NCBI RefSeq assembly: GCF_900496995.4
Contig: NC_044008.1
Location: forward strand, 4,998,453-5,062,452
Direction: 5' to 3'
Length of the DNA stretch: 64,000 bases
From: Aquila chrysaetos chrysaetos
Lineage: Eukaryota; Chordata; Aves; Accipitriformes; Accipitridae
Shown: one piece after another, positions 34,039-45,326 of the stretch
Layout: each line of letters opens with the position of its first letter
How positions within the stretch are numbered: position 1 is the stretch's first letter
Translations under genes and position numbers: made by a program
The notes under the pieces: model-generated
What the model saw: the letters and a program-made list of their open reading frames with translations, nothing else
The model's database searches: none
What the model was told of the DNA's origin: nothing

Positions 34039-34063
34039 GCCGGGCTGCGGTGGAGGCGCCGCC

Positions 34064-34107
34064 ATGTTCGCCCGAGGGGCCGTCGTCGCGCTTTACCAGC
34101 CGCAATG
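34064..34107 (+). CDS. ATP5F1C: ATP5F1C coding exon 1: presequence
   Basis: Reads [14 protein letters not shown] plus two bases of Trp. Start context GCCGCCATGTT is also a YY1-type site. Donor GTAACG. Confidence 0.96.
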
Positions 34108-37100
34108 GTAACGGGGAGGGAGCGCCGGCCGGGGAAGGGTCCTGTGGGGATGTGTCGCGGTGGTGGGGGCGAGCGGCGGGGCTGGGGTCGGCCCCGGGGC
34201 GGGGAGACGGGAGCTCGTCAGGAAAGGGTGCTCGGCTCTGGGGGGGGTGAATGGGTGAGGCAGGAGGAGTAAAAAGGACAGCTTCGGAGGTGACAGGCGG
34301 TGCGAGGAGAGTCTCCTCTTGTCAGGAAATGGCGTGGCTGCCTCTGCTTCGTTTTAAGCGTTTTTCAAACAACACTTACGTTTTTGGAAGGTTGTACCCT
34401 TCTGATGCCAGGCTGTCTGGCCTTCGCTTACATTGCGCCGTTGTCTAAGGCAGCGGATAATGTGTTAAATGATACATGGTGTCATAGGAGATAAGGAGAA
34501 GGGAGGAAGGTCTGGATACAAGGCATGGTTTAGAGTGGCTTGTCCCTACTACAGATGTTTTTCAAGAAACAGCAGTTCTTACCTTGTCATGCCTCTGAAA
34601 GGGACCTGCCCTTGACAGATGTTGGTTTGCTGGAGAACTAGTGAACTGTCCTAATTTCTCCTGCATTCATTTTTAGGGGCCAAGTCAGGAATATGGCAAC
34701 TCTAAAAGACAGTAAGTACTGCTTTTGTTTGCGTTTGAGAGAGGGAGGGTGTTGCAGGAAAACCATAGGTTAAAATATAATTTTGATTAGCCTCTGTTGG
34801 ATGAACTGATTGTGATACACCATAACATTGATACATGAGCCTCCAGCACTTCTTAGATTAAACAAGTGTCCCTCAGAAAAAGCATTGCTTAAAATGGTTT
34901 TAGGGCTAATTTAGATGTAATTTCAGCAAACCAATATAGTTTTACTCAAATGTATTTTAAAAATAACTTTATCATATGTGCTGAACCAGATTTTTGCTCA
35001 CCTTTAAGAATTAATTTATTTTCTGTTATGTTTATTTCCCTGTGTGTTTCTCCAACATTGGGGGAAAAAAGGTTGACTGTGTGGTTTCAGTTTGATAAGC
35101 TGTTAAGCCATTCCTCGTAGGTTTTTATACAGGGATATTGTCTTGGAATTGTGCTTGTCTGTAGGACACCTATTTTGTTTTCTTTTTGCATCAGTATTTT
35201 TATGAATCTCATTTTGCCACAACCTAAACAGAAGAGGAAGTTTATTCTGTCTCTTTATAGTACGGGGTCTTTCTTTTTTTTCCTCCCCTTGTCATCTAGG
35301 AAAAGATGATAATATATCTCAAATGATATATTTGTGAAACATGTAGAAATGGAAGGAAAGAGAATAGTAAATAGATCTTGTGTTGGGCTAAATATTAAAT
35401 AAATGTTATGTCTGGGGTGGGGGGGAAACATACCTGTTGTAAAGATACATTTGGGTTAGCCAGATTACTACTCTTACTGCTTTCTTACTGTAAATACTAT
35501 GGGTATGTCTTTTATGAGGTTTATTTGTGCATTGTTTGTTTGGTTTTGGGGGTTCTTTTTTTGAGGAACTTGGCAAGATATTTTTGGATGGTAGTTGCTA
35601 GCATTTTATTGCTTGTTTTTGATGTCATTATGCCCAGTACAGCCCATGACCTTCAACTATTAACCTTGTAGTTACCAGGCGCTTGAAGTCCATCAAGAAC
35701 ATTCAGAAAATTACAAAGTCCATGAAGATGGTTTCTGCAGCAAAATATGCAAGAGCTGAGAGGGAGCTGAAGCCTGCTAGAGTCTATGGAACAGGAGCAC
35801 TGGGTGAGAGAAGACTCTTGCACTGTGTGATGCGGGAACAGAAGAGGAAGGCTTTCATGGTGGTGATAAAATGCCTAGACTTTTTTAACCTTTTGGTGGC
35901 TTTTTCCAAAAGAATTTGTATCTCTAGGCCAATGTCACCTTGAGTATTCCTTATAAGTCATTTATGGAAAGTGATTTTTAAGAGTTCTAATGTGAAATTC
36001 ATTATGATTTCCGAGTACTTTTTTAACTTTGTGTGATTGTTTTTGTTAGTCATAAAGACACCACAGCTCAGAATTTCTGGCCTGCTTCTATCCATTAATG
36101 GAATTGTGCCCTATCTCTGTAGCATCTCCAGCTACTGTCAAACCTTCTTGCAAACTCTTGGGCTGCGCATGCTCCCGAGGCAGTGGACTTGCACGGTGAA
36201 CTTAACTAATGTTACTGGTTGTGTGATACCCGCTGCAGAGATGTGTCTGGCTTTGAACTGTTTCTTTGTCACCTCTGGCCAGATCACAGCCAGATCATAT
36301 ACAAACTTGAATGATTGTGTGGGAGATAAAATTCATCTGGCTGTGATTTGGAACTCCTCTAGAAATTGTTTTAGTCAGAATAATTCAAAGATCTTTTGAT
36401 ATGACCTAATTGCTCCCTGGCACCCTTGAATAACTTATCCATCTTTTTTTTAGCTCTCTATGAGAAAGCAGAAATAAAGGCACCTGAGGACAAGAAGAAG
36501 CACCTCCTTATTGGTGTGTCCTCTGATCGAGGTCTGTGTGGTGCTATCCATACATCTATTGCTAAAACCTTGAAGAACGAGATTACCAACCTCTCAAACG
36601 CAGGGAAAGAAGTTATGGTGGTTGGAGTAGGTGACAAGATCAGAGGCCTACTTCAGAGGTAAAAAGGAGAAAGAAGTGTTTGGTTTGGTGGTTTTGGTTG
36701 TTTTCTGTGGGAGAAATTTCAAGACTGCTTGCAAAGCTGTGTGGCATTCACAGGCAATTGCATTTATTGAAACTGCTAAATTGAAGTTCCTTTTAAAAAA
36801 AAAAAACAAACCCAAACCTGCAAATGTGCTAAGATTGCTTTTGATTATCTGGACATTTGTGAAACTGTTGCACAGCATTATTATATATTTGGAATAAAAG
36901 TTTGAAAGCTAGCAACAGTAACACTGCTACAAGTGTGTGTTTATCATGAAGCTATCATAACTTAACTAAAAAAAAGCAAAATTTATCTCAGACCCTAATT
37001 CAATAAAATGCTTAGTTCTGAACACTGGTAAGTTACTGGACTTGTTGCCTGTTGGTGCCACATAGTTGTATATTAGAGCATCCACTTGGTTCTAACACAG

Positions 37101-40100
37101 ATTTAACGTTACTGCAGGACACATGGCAATTACTTGCTGCTGACATTCAAAGAAGTGGGACGGAGACCTCCTAGCTTTGGAGATGCTTCAGTCATTGCTT
37201 CAGAGTTGTTAAACTCTGGGTATGAATTTGACGAAGGCTCTGTCATCTACAATCGTTTCAGGTAAGATTAAACTGAAACTGCACTGGAAAAATATTGGGT
37301 AGAATGCTTCAAACAGCATGTTGGCCTGATGAAGTAATACGAAAACTGACTGTGTCTTGTCATGTTTACTTTATTTCTTGAGGAGCGAGTGCATTTTCTT
37401 ATGTGTGAAGAGCTGTTGTTTTTCCGGGGTTTTTTTAATAGCTGTGGTTGGAATTCTCTTTCTGCTTGTGTAGTGGGTGCTGTTATATTTACAGTCAGCA
37501 CGTCATTATATCCACGTGGTATCTGAGATCTCTTCATCAGGATTATTGCAGAACTTTGTGGAGTTTGAAGGCCAGAAGTTGTCTATTCTAATTTGATTTT
37601 AAGCATTCCGTTTAGGGTTAGTTGAATCGAAGAGCCTATTACACTGTTTTTATACAGGTCTGTCATCTCCTACAAGACCGATGAAAAACCAATCTTCTCC
37701 CTTGAAACAGTTGCTGGTTCTGGTAAGTAGTGAACTAGAAACCACCAGTTATGTGAAATGATAAATCACAGAAAAAGTACCCTGAACATGGGAATGTGGT
37801 ATTAAAACATCTTAGTATGGTGCATGTATCATAAGTTCAACAGCTTGTTTTGTCTGGGCAGCCTAAGGCTGACCTATCAAGGTGCTGTGGAGCAAGGAGG
37901 TTAAAAAGAACAGTTGTACTAATTTTGATTTGAGATTCTCTCACGCAAGAACTAAGTATATGCAGAACTCTGTCAGTTCCAGTGTTTTCAGCACTGAAGA
38001 GCATGGGTATTGAATGACTTTGCACTATTCAGTAAAAATACCCCAGTATGTTTCTGCAGCATTGTATGGGAAGATTAAACATAATAAACCAGTAATATAT
38101 TTGGCCTTCGTCAGAATCTGACTTTCCTAGTGTTAAATTGAATGAAAAGATGTAAAATAATTAATCTCTCTGCTCCTTAAAATTTTGTTATGAAAGTACA
38201 CATGGTACATAGAGAAAATCCCTTCGCACTGCCTTAAGTAGAGAAACAGGCTAGCCTAGTAGTCTTTCACGTGACATTATACTGTTTTGCTAGAAGTAGT
38301 ATATCTTGGATTTCTCATAAGTCCGCTCTTTCATATTTTACAGAAAGCCTAAGTATCTATGATGATATTGATGCTGATGTGCTGAGAAACTACCAGGAAT
38401 TTACACTAGCAAATATTCTTTACTACTCCCTGAAAGAATCCACCACCAGCGAGCAGAGTGCTAGGATGACTGCTATGGACAACGCTAGCAAAAATGCTTG
38501 TAAGTCTATACTGTGGGCTTCCCAGAACTTCAGTAGTTTAGCATGAAAGTGCTGACCTCCCTTTGTGTAATTCTTAGCTTCCAAAATGATAGGAAATGAG
38601 CTGGTTTCTCTATTAATTCCATTTTGATTCTGTTTTTTTTTGAGCCAGTGCAATCAGGATTCTTTTCTGAACATGTGAACCTTATTTAGTTCCTGGAAGA
38701 GGAATTGCTGTCAAGTATATGAGAAACAAGACTAGGTAACTGGAAGTGAAATAACAGATTCTTTGATAAGAACATGAAATACTAAACTAATCTTGTAATG
38801 GCCAAATACTCTGTACACTCTTCTCCTGTGGCTGGTCTGAGGATTTCCAAAATTTTTACAAATCTGTACCTACTTGTGAGCCAAATGTAATTAGTACTGC
38901 ACCAATTTAAAGGTGAGGAAACTGAAAGAGTGGTTAAATACTTTACCACCTGTCATGCAGCAAGTTGAGAATATACAAGTATTCGTTGGGAGATGTCCAA
39001 ACTGAGTGCAGTGCAGAGAGTATGCAGTTGGTATTAGTGGGAGACAGCTAATAGCTTTTAAAGTGGCATGGCGATAAGACTGCAGCCTTTAGAAAGTAGT
39101 GTTGCAAAAAGGATACTGGTGACTGAGTGAAGCCGATGGGATGTGCAGTTGGGCTACCTGGAACTGTAGGTGTGGCACTCTGCTGACTGCCTTATCTTGA
39201 GAGAAAAAGGTGATACTTAACTGCATTTAAAAAAAAAAAAAACTTGAAGAAAAAAAATCTCAAAAAAATCTGGCTCCCTTTGCCAGAACAACAGTAACTT
39301 GAAGGAAATACTAATGTAGTTAATTGACAGTGAAATCTAATTTAAAAGCAAATAATGTGTACTTGTGTGATGTTAAAATAAGCTATGTCGTATCGTGGTA
39401 TTTACTAGTCTGTCAGCTGTTCTTCAGATGTTTAACTCTGATGCCTCAAGCCAAATTATCAAGTTTCTAGATTGTCTACTAGTAGCATTATCTGTAGGGG
39501 GAAAAAATTAAAAGTGCAGTAAGCCTCTTGGTCGTTTGCATGGATTTACAAGACTATTTGATCTTCCGTTCATACAGCTTCTCTTTATCTGTATTTGAAT
39601 ACTTACTATAGGTTTAAATTCCAACCTTAATTTTTTCTAGCTGAGATGATTGACAAATTGACGTTGACTTTCAACCGTACCCGTCAAGCTGTCATTACCA
39701 AGGAGCTTATTGAGATCATCTCTGGTGCTGCTGCTCTGTGAGTACCTGTACAAACATGAAATAGGAGTTGTTGCGAAGTCATGTAATGCTTGTACGTCCT
39801 GCTTCAGTCAGGTTAACGGGGAAGGTTAGGGCACGTAGGTCCTAAAACTGAAGGGAAGACAATCCATGGCATGACTCCCAAGTTTTTCAGCTTGTGCGGT
39901 TCTACTAACAAGTGTGAAGTTTGGCAGTCTTTTTTGGCCTGATAAAGTTAAAAAGCTGGTAAAATAGATCTTTAGCCTCAACACACATCCTTGCCTGAAC
40001 AGGCAGCGGTTTTCCTCCTTTTTGGCTTTCAGTGGATTTCCCCCCTCCTCCCTTCTACCTGGGCTTCTCCTACTCTGTCTCCTCAAAGAGCCCAGTAATG

Positions 40101-40588
40101 TTGGGTGGGGGAGAGCAACTCAGATACGCTTTTGGATAAATCAGCCTTTGGTGGTCTTCAGAAGCTGAGAGTTTGGAGGGGGGGTTGGAAGGAGGAGAGA
40201 GTTTCCAGATTCTATTGATACTGAATGTGTATTTTACTTTAAGTTCAGTATTTTGCTTATTTCCTTGAGAAAGAAGTTTTGTGAAGATGTGTATGGCAGG
40301 TTACAAATGTGTGGGCTTAGACCACCCTTTGTAACTGCATGTAGCTAATGTGTATTACAGCTAACAGTTAAAAATTTGTGCTATACTTGGATGGAAATAC
40401 ATGTGTTAATATCCTGTGTGTTTACAAAATGCCTGGAATACATGCCATAAAGCAGTTATGTGCTGTATTGTGCTCCTCACAATACATTTGCGGTTATAAA
40501 TACATGCATAGTTTTGCCTGAATTTGCATGAGTTGCTTCCTAACCTGCTTGTTCTGTTTTTTCTCGTAATACCATAACCAGGGATTAA
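34064..40588 (+). CDS. ATP5F1C: ATP synthase F1 subunit gamma, mitochondrial
   Basis: Central rotor shaft of the mitochondrial F1Fo ATP synthase; its rotation inside the alpha3-beta3 ring drives ATP formation. Coding exons: 34064-34107, 34677-34711, 35672-35803, 36454-36658, 37118-37261, 37658-37722, 38344-38499, 39641-39737, 40582-40588. Total 885 nt, 294 residues (human 298). The first 21 residues ([20 protein letters not shown] and M) form an Arg-containing mitochondrial presequence; by analogy with bovine gamma the mature chain starts ATLKDITRRLKSI, giving 273 residues. Conserved blocks: [51 protein letters not shown], and the C-terminal helix [20 protein letters not shown] ending IISGAAALD. 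All introns are GT-AG. Inclusion or skipping of the 40582-40619 exon chooses between two C-termini (see that entry). Confidence 0.98.
34677..34711 (+). CDS. ATP5F1C: ATP5F1C coding exon 2 (35 nt): presequence cleavage region
   Basis: Reads [12 protein letters not shown] plus one base. The predicted processing point lies between M and ATLKD. Acceptor TTTTTAG, donor GTAAGT. Confidence 0.95.
35672..35803 (+). CDS. ATP5F1C: ATP5F1C coding exon 3: N-terminal coiled-coil helix
   Basis: Reads [20 protein letters not shown] and [15 protein letters not shown] plus one base. It forms one strand of the antiparallel shaft. Donor GTGAGA. Confidence 0.97.
36454..36658 (+). CDS. ATP5F1C: ATP5F1C coding exon 4
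   Basis: Reads [20 protein letters not shown], then [18 protein letters not shown] and [14 protein letters not shown]. The SSDRGLCG block is a gamma-subunit signature. Acceptor TTTTTTAG, donor GTAAAA. Confidence 0.97.
37118..37261 (+). CDS. ATP5F1C: ATP5F1C coding exon 5
   Basis: Reads [20 protein letters not shown], then [20 protein letters not shown]. Acceptor CTGCAG, donor GTAAGA. Confidence 0.97.
37658..37722 (+). CDS. ATP5F1C: ATP5F1C coding exon 6 (65 nt)
   Basis: Reads [20 protein letters not shown] then Ser plus one base. Acceptor TATACAG, donor GTAAGT. Confidence 0.96.
38344..38499 (+). CDS. ATP5F1C: ATP5F1C coding exon 7
   Basis: Reads [20 protein letters not shown] and later [20 protein letters not shown]. 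Acceptor TTTTACAG, donor GTAAGT. Confidence 0.97.
38900..38985 (+). repeat. MIR-like SINE core fossil
   Basis: GGTGAGGAAACTGAAAGAG, then GGTTAAATACTTTACCACCT and GTCATGCAGCAAG, follow the order of the MIR-type core (gaggaaactgag..., gaggttaa..., cttgcc..., tcacacagcaag). Diverged, so an ancient amniote insertion. Confidence 0.55.
39641..39737 (+). CDS. ATP5F1C: ATP5F1C coding exon 8: C-terminal helix
   Basis: Reads [20 protein letters not shown] then [11 protein letters not shown] plus two bases of Leu. This is the C-terminal helix of the rotor shaft. Acceptor TTTTCTAG, donor GTGAGT. Confidence 0.97.
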
Positions 40589-40619
40589 TCGGAAAAAGCG
40601 GTTCAGCCAAATCCAAGAG
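40582..40619 (+). other. ATP5F1C: ATP5F1C alternative 38-nt terminal coding exon
   Basis: When included, CT from exon 8 joins G-GAT-TAA, giving Leu-Asp-stop (stop at 40586-40588). When skipped, CT joins G-TGA of the exon at 41157, giving Leu-stop. The two proteins differ by one C-terminal Asp. This matches the known mammalian pair: liver type with Asp, heart/muscle type without. Acceptor ATAACCAG, donor GTAAAG. Which tissue uses which form in this species is inferred from mammals. Confidence 0.88.
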
Positions 40620-41156
40620 GTAAAGTTATGACGTAGAAACCAGATTGTTTTTTAAAATGAATTAACACGGATGATCTTGAAGTCTAATGAGGAAGTCAGA
40701 ATTCAGTGTTGGTCAGACAAACTGCTCTTCCCAAAACGCTGGGACAACTGTCCATTGCTAGTTTGAATCTGTCTGAACAAGTTCTTAAGTGTCAATAATT
40801 TTATGCAAAATAACGTCCATGGTAGCGTACATCCACATTTGACATAACTTTCTGTGGTATTTTCTGGGTTGTTGGATTAATTTGCAATTAGTGTTTTAAT
40901 TTTTTCATAGTGCCCTGACCTTATGCAATGACTTTAAATGTCTGTATGTAAGATGTTGTTCCTAAAGAGGTTTCTCTTGCAAAATAAGCATATTCAAAAT
41001 TTAAAACTTCAAGGAGAAATAGACTTGAAGAGTTTGAGGAGGGGGGGAGGGCTATGGAATATTAGTGAGTTGAAGGATTCAAATTGGAGTAGACAAAAGC
41101 TTTTAAAAAACCCAAATAATTAAAAGGGATTTAATTTGCTTCAATTTTTCTTACAG

Positions 41157-41295
41157 GTGAAGAAGAGCTCTTCTGAGCACGTGGCTTAACCTGCCTGTGT
41201 CTATGTTAACACGACTGCTCTGTTATTTTGTGAAGACGTGATAAAGCCCCAGAAATCTGTAAATTCTTAAAATAAACCACCTACATGAAAAAAGT
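41157..41295 (+). other. ATP5F1C: ATP5F1C last exon (3' UTR; stop codon of the skipping isoform)
   Basis: Acceptor TTTTTCTTACAG is strong. The exon opens GTGAAGAAG, so the exon-skipping transcript stops at TGA 41158-41160. AATAAA is at 41271-41276, with a GT-rich stretch after about 41295. Confidence 0.85.
41271..41276 (+). terminator. ATP5F1C: Poly(A) signal of ATP5F1C
   Basis: AATAAA near the end of the last exon, followed within 20-30 nt by a T/G-rich downstream element (GTGTTCTTGGTTTT). Confidence 0.85.
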
Positions 41296-42973
41296 GTTCT
41301 TGGTTTTCCATGGAGCAAATGCGCTTGGTGTCTAAATATCTGGATTTGACTTGGTTGCGCTCTGAAACATAATTTTTAAAAGCTGTGCTCTACGTTTTGT
41401 GATGTATCTGGCATGCAAAAACATGTAAGCGGGTGTTTTCTTCGTTTGAAGAGTGCAAGAGATTGTCTGTCTTCACCTTGTGTTTAAAAGTGTTGGTCTG
41501 TCATGCACGTTGTACGGTGTGCTGAAGGAGGAGACTGTGGAATAACCTCTCTGCGTTGTGCAGTTGGAACACTGATCTCATTTGAATACCATATTATTAC
41601 TACTTCTAGATGTTCGTATTCTAAAATGAACTGATCTGATTACATGGGTCATTTTAGCGTTTATTTAGAATGCTTGCTGTTTATATCATGGTCAGTGTGT
41701 GTGTGTATATATTCTATTTGCATGCTATAAAATACAGTAACATCACAGTTCTAAGCCCTCGGTGGGCATGACAGGAATGTGAGAAAGGATAAAATGTGAA
41801 AAATAAGAGTCTAGCAGAAGTGTAAGAAACAAATGGTAGTGGTGCAGTGCAACCATAGAAGTAGAAAGGTGCCCCTCCCGTGTGTGTACATCGAGAGGTA
41901 TGCGTGCATAAGGGAAGCACTATTACCACCTGAGGTGGGATTCAGGGAAACGGAGAGAGAGTCTCTTGGAGCAGATTTGTTACTTATTTAGAAAACGCTT
42001 CCAATGACTTCTTTTAAGGAGCTATGGTTCTAATGCTGCTGTTATGCACACAACTGGAGCGGCAGACTGGTTAGAATGGGTGAATTCAGGGAGTACTAAA
42101 ACATGGGAAGACACACGAGCCACTGGATGTTGTGATAGTGATCTATGCAATTGCCAGTTCTCATAATCTGGAGCCTGTAGTTCTTCAAGCATAATTTTTA
42201 CTTAGAACCCCTTTTAAGTCATGGTTTGTCTTGTTTCCTTTTCTACCAAAGTGTGGGAAACACTGCTTTGAAAGCGCAAGCCTAAAAAGACAGTACATTG
42301 TAATTTACTCTGTTGAAGTTGAGAGCTAGCCCCATTGTTTAAACAGCTTCCATTTTTTTTTGAGGTAATCCTGATGATTTATGTTGCCCTTTCCTCTGTT
42401 AATTTATCCACTCTCTCTGTTCTCTTCCATGTGAAATTACATCCCCGCTAAGGAGTAATTTAAGGCTACTGCTGGCTTTCTAATGCAGTTCCCACCACGT
42501 TCCTGACCTGATGGCATCTGAACCGAGGGCCGTACCCCTAGGGCCAAAGCTTTCCCACAGCGTCTTGAGGTTCTTGTGGCTGCCTGGCCTGCTGCCACCA
42601 CCTTGCAGTGCAGAGTGTGCAGCTGATGGGCTCAGCGGGACTGGCAGCTGTCTGTTGCTGTCGTCCTAGATGAGAGGGATGACACGTGTAACACTGAGCA
42701 TAGAAATGCTGCTCTGTGTACTGCCTGGTCCATCGGGGACCCTCCTGCTGTCCCCAACCCATCTGACTGTTCCCTTCCTTGCCCCCCACACAACACCTCC
42801 TTTAATTCCTCTCAGGTAGGCAAGAAAATCCTTTCTGCAACTTCCAGCCTTCTCTTCTTCCCCCTTTCAAGACACAAAGGAGTACCTCACATGCAGCCTG
42901 GGCCAGGTCGATGTACCTAAGGAGTCACATGTCCACAGAGGGAAGTTCTTTCCAAGTCCTTGAATCCTATGTT

Positions 42974-44115
42974 CATAGAATCATAGAACAGTTTGGGTTG
43001 GAAGGGACCTTTAAAGGCCATCTAGTCCAACCCCCCCTGCCATGAGCAGGGACATCTCCAACTAGATCAGGTTGCTCAGAGCCCCGTCCAACCTGACCTT
43101 GAATGTTTCCAGGGATGGGGCATCGACCACCTCTTTGGGCAACCTGTGCCAGAGTTTCACACCACCCTCAGCATAAAAAGTTTCTTCCTTCTATCTAGTC
43201 TAAATCTACCCTCTTTTAGTTTAAAACCATTACCCCTTGTCCTATCGCAACAGCCCCTACTAAAAAGTCTGTCCCCATCTTTCTTCTAAGCCCCCTTTAG
43301 GTACTGGAAGGCTGCTATAAGGTCTCCCCGGAGCCTTCTCTTCTCCAGGCTGAACAACCCCAACTCTCTCAGCCTGTCTTCACAGGAGAAGTGCTCCAGC
43401 CCTCTCATCATCTTTGTGGTCCTCCTCTGGACCCACTCCAACAGGTCCGTGTCTTTCCTGTGCTGAGGACCCCAGAGCTGAACGCAGTACTGCAGGTGGG
43501 GTCTCACCAGAGTGGAGCAGAGGGGCAGAATCCCCTCCCTTGACCTGCTGGTCACGCTGCTTTTGATGCAGCCCGGGACACGGTTGGCTTTCTGGACTGT
43601 GAATGCACATTGCCAGCTTGTTGTCCAGCTTTCCATCCACCAGTACCCCCAAGTCCTTCTGCGCAGGGCTACTCTCAATCCCTTCATTCCCCAGCCTGTA
43701 TGGATACCGGGGGTTGCCCCGACCCATGTGCAGGACCTTGCACTTGGCCTTGTTGAACTTCGTGAGGTTCGCACAGTCCCACCTCTCAAGCCTGTCAAGG
43801 TCCCTCTGGATGGCATCCCGTCCCTCCAGCGTGTCAACCGCACCACACAGCTTGGTGTCACCTGCAAACTTGCTGAGGGTGGACTTGATCCCGCTGTCTG
43901 TGTCACTGATGAAGATATTAGAACAGAACAGTCCCAGTACAGACCCCTGAGGGACACCACTCATCACTGATCTCCATCCGGACATTGAGCCGTTGACCGC
44001 TACCCTCTGGAAGCGACCATCCTACCAATTCCTCATCCACCGAACAGTCCACCCAATCAAATCCATACCTCTCCAATTTAGAGAGAAGGATGTTGTAGGG
44101 GACTGTGTCAAAACT
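42974..44115 (-). mobile_element. CR1 LINE, 5'-truncated, with decayed reverse transcriptase
   Basis: On the - strand, RT residues read from FDTVPYNILLSKLERYGFD through [10 protein letters not shown] to [10 protein letters not shown], then [18 protein letters not shown]. The 3' UTR follows and the element ends in the octamer-like TGATTCTATGAAC. The usual FADD catalytic box reads FAGD. The RT runs in two overlapping frames (43286-43960 and 43380-43985), so it is frameshifted as well as truncated. Younger-looking than the other copies. Confidence 0.95.
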
Positions 44116-45283
44116 TCACGTTAATTCCCTTAAGAATACTTGTGAAGTTTCAAAAAGGGGGCTTGTGCATTTACAGCTTTCCAGAGCTCTCAAAAAAATA
44201 CGTTTCTAAGATGGGAACTGTAATGACAGTTCAAAACTGCCCAAAGCTTCTCAACGGGCTGAAAGGAGTGAGCAAAGACCATCCGCCTGTCCTGAAAAAC
44301 AATGAGCTGCAGGGTTTTGTCATGGGTCCAGCTCCCCTCTCCTCAGGTTGCAGACTTGAGATGTGACTGATAGAAGAGACCAGGCTGTTTATTGACTAAT
44401 CAACACACTACTAATGGTCTAATAAATCAAAGAGCCAATTTGTGAACTAATTAACTTCTAATAATAGACCGCTATTATTTACAATTCTGTCCTTCACGCT
44501 CTGATTAGTTACACACAATTACGGAGTTACAGTTTAGCACTTGTGTTATTAGTGTATACACAGGCACAATTGAGTAACAGCTCTCTTGCTCTTCATTCTA
44601 CTTCCCACACCACTCAGTGACTGTTGTTTTTGTTTCTGGATCCTCCTTTTTGCCACCATAGTTTCCCCCTTTCCCTGCTTGTTTTTTTCCCAAATAAACA
44701 ACTCGCCCATAAACACTTTCTCCTCATTGTTGCCAATTTTGCTACACCTGCTCCCAAAGCTGATGTTTCTACTGCCTAGGCAATCTTGGCCTTATATGTA
44801 ATTATTTATGTACATGCCTACATACAGGTGACCTTGCAAGGTTCTGCTTCCCCTAAAGCCTAAAGATCCCCCAAACTTCCCTTCAATTTGGCTCATACTG
44901 GCTCTCAAAAATGATTTTTTTGTGTGTGGTTCCACCACGTGCAAAAAACTGCAGCTGCGAAAGAGATTCACAAAAGCCTTCTTTTCCTTAGCTCTGGAGG
45001 AATTACTGACATTAGGAGAGAAATGTAACAAATCAGCCTTTTTTTTGCTGCAACGGAGAAATATCCCCTACAAGTCCTCTGGCATTAAAGTCAATATTGT
45101 TTTAAAGTGTCTTAAATCAGGGCCTTCCCGTGTCCTTGAGAAGCCTCTCCACTGTCAAAGGAGTCTCTGTTACACCAAAACGTCCTCTCACATTTCTTAG
45201 GTTCCTGTTCCTCACAGCACCGGCCTAATCCTGCAACTTCCACGTGAAGACAGGAGGCTGCTCCAAAACCAACCTGATGCGGT

Positions 45284-45326
45284 GTTGGCCATACGTGTGA
45301 CGCATACGTGTGACACGTATGGCAAC
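45284..45326. repeat. ACGTG-rich inverted repeat
   Basis: Left arm GTTGGCCATACGTGT (45284-45298) and right arm ACACGTATGGCAAC (45313-45326) are complementary apart from one extra G, with a 14-nt loop that repeats ATACGTG. Three ACGTG/CACGT cores lie within 25 bp, each fitting the RCGTG core of hypoxia-response elements, about 0.8 kb upstream of TAF3. Confidence 0.7.

Larger units (their letters stand above)
33906..34063. promoter_or_regulatory. Bidirectional CpG-island promoter of KIN and ATP5F1C
   Basis: Only 158 bp separate the two divergent start codons, in CpG-dense DNA without a TATA box. Sites seen: ETS/GABPA cores CCGGAAGT (33953-33960) and CCGGAAGC (33977-33984), an exact NRF1 palindrome CGCGCATGCGCG (34006-34017), and an ERR-type half-site TGACCTTCA (34030-34038, reverse TGAAGGTCA). 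A YY1-type GCCGCCATGTT (34058-34068) covers the ATP5F1C start codon. This combination is typical of nuclear genes for oxidative phosphorylation. Confidence 0.88.
34108..41156 (+). other. ATP5F1C introns: what they hold
   Basis: Eight introns, all short (0.4-1.2 kb). Intron 1 begins in the CpG island and is G-rich. The intron at 38500-39640 holds a probable old SINE fossil (38900-38985) and an A-rich patch near 39229-39265. No snoRNA or other RNA gene was recognised. Confidence 0.6.

Noticed and set aside
43286-43985. Overlapping 224- and 201-codon ORFs, - strand
   Set aside because: Frameshifted fragments of CR1 reverse transcriptase, not a host gene.
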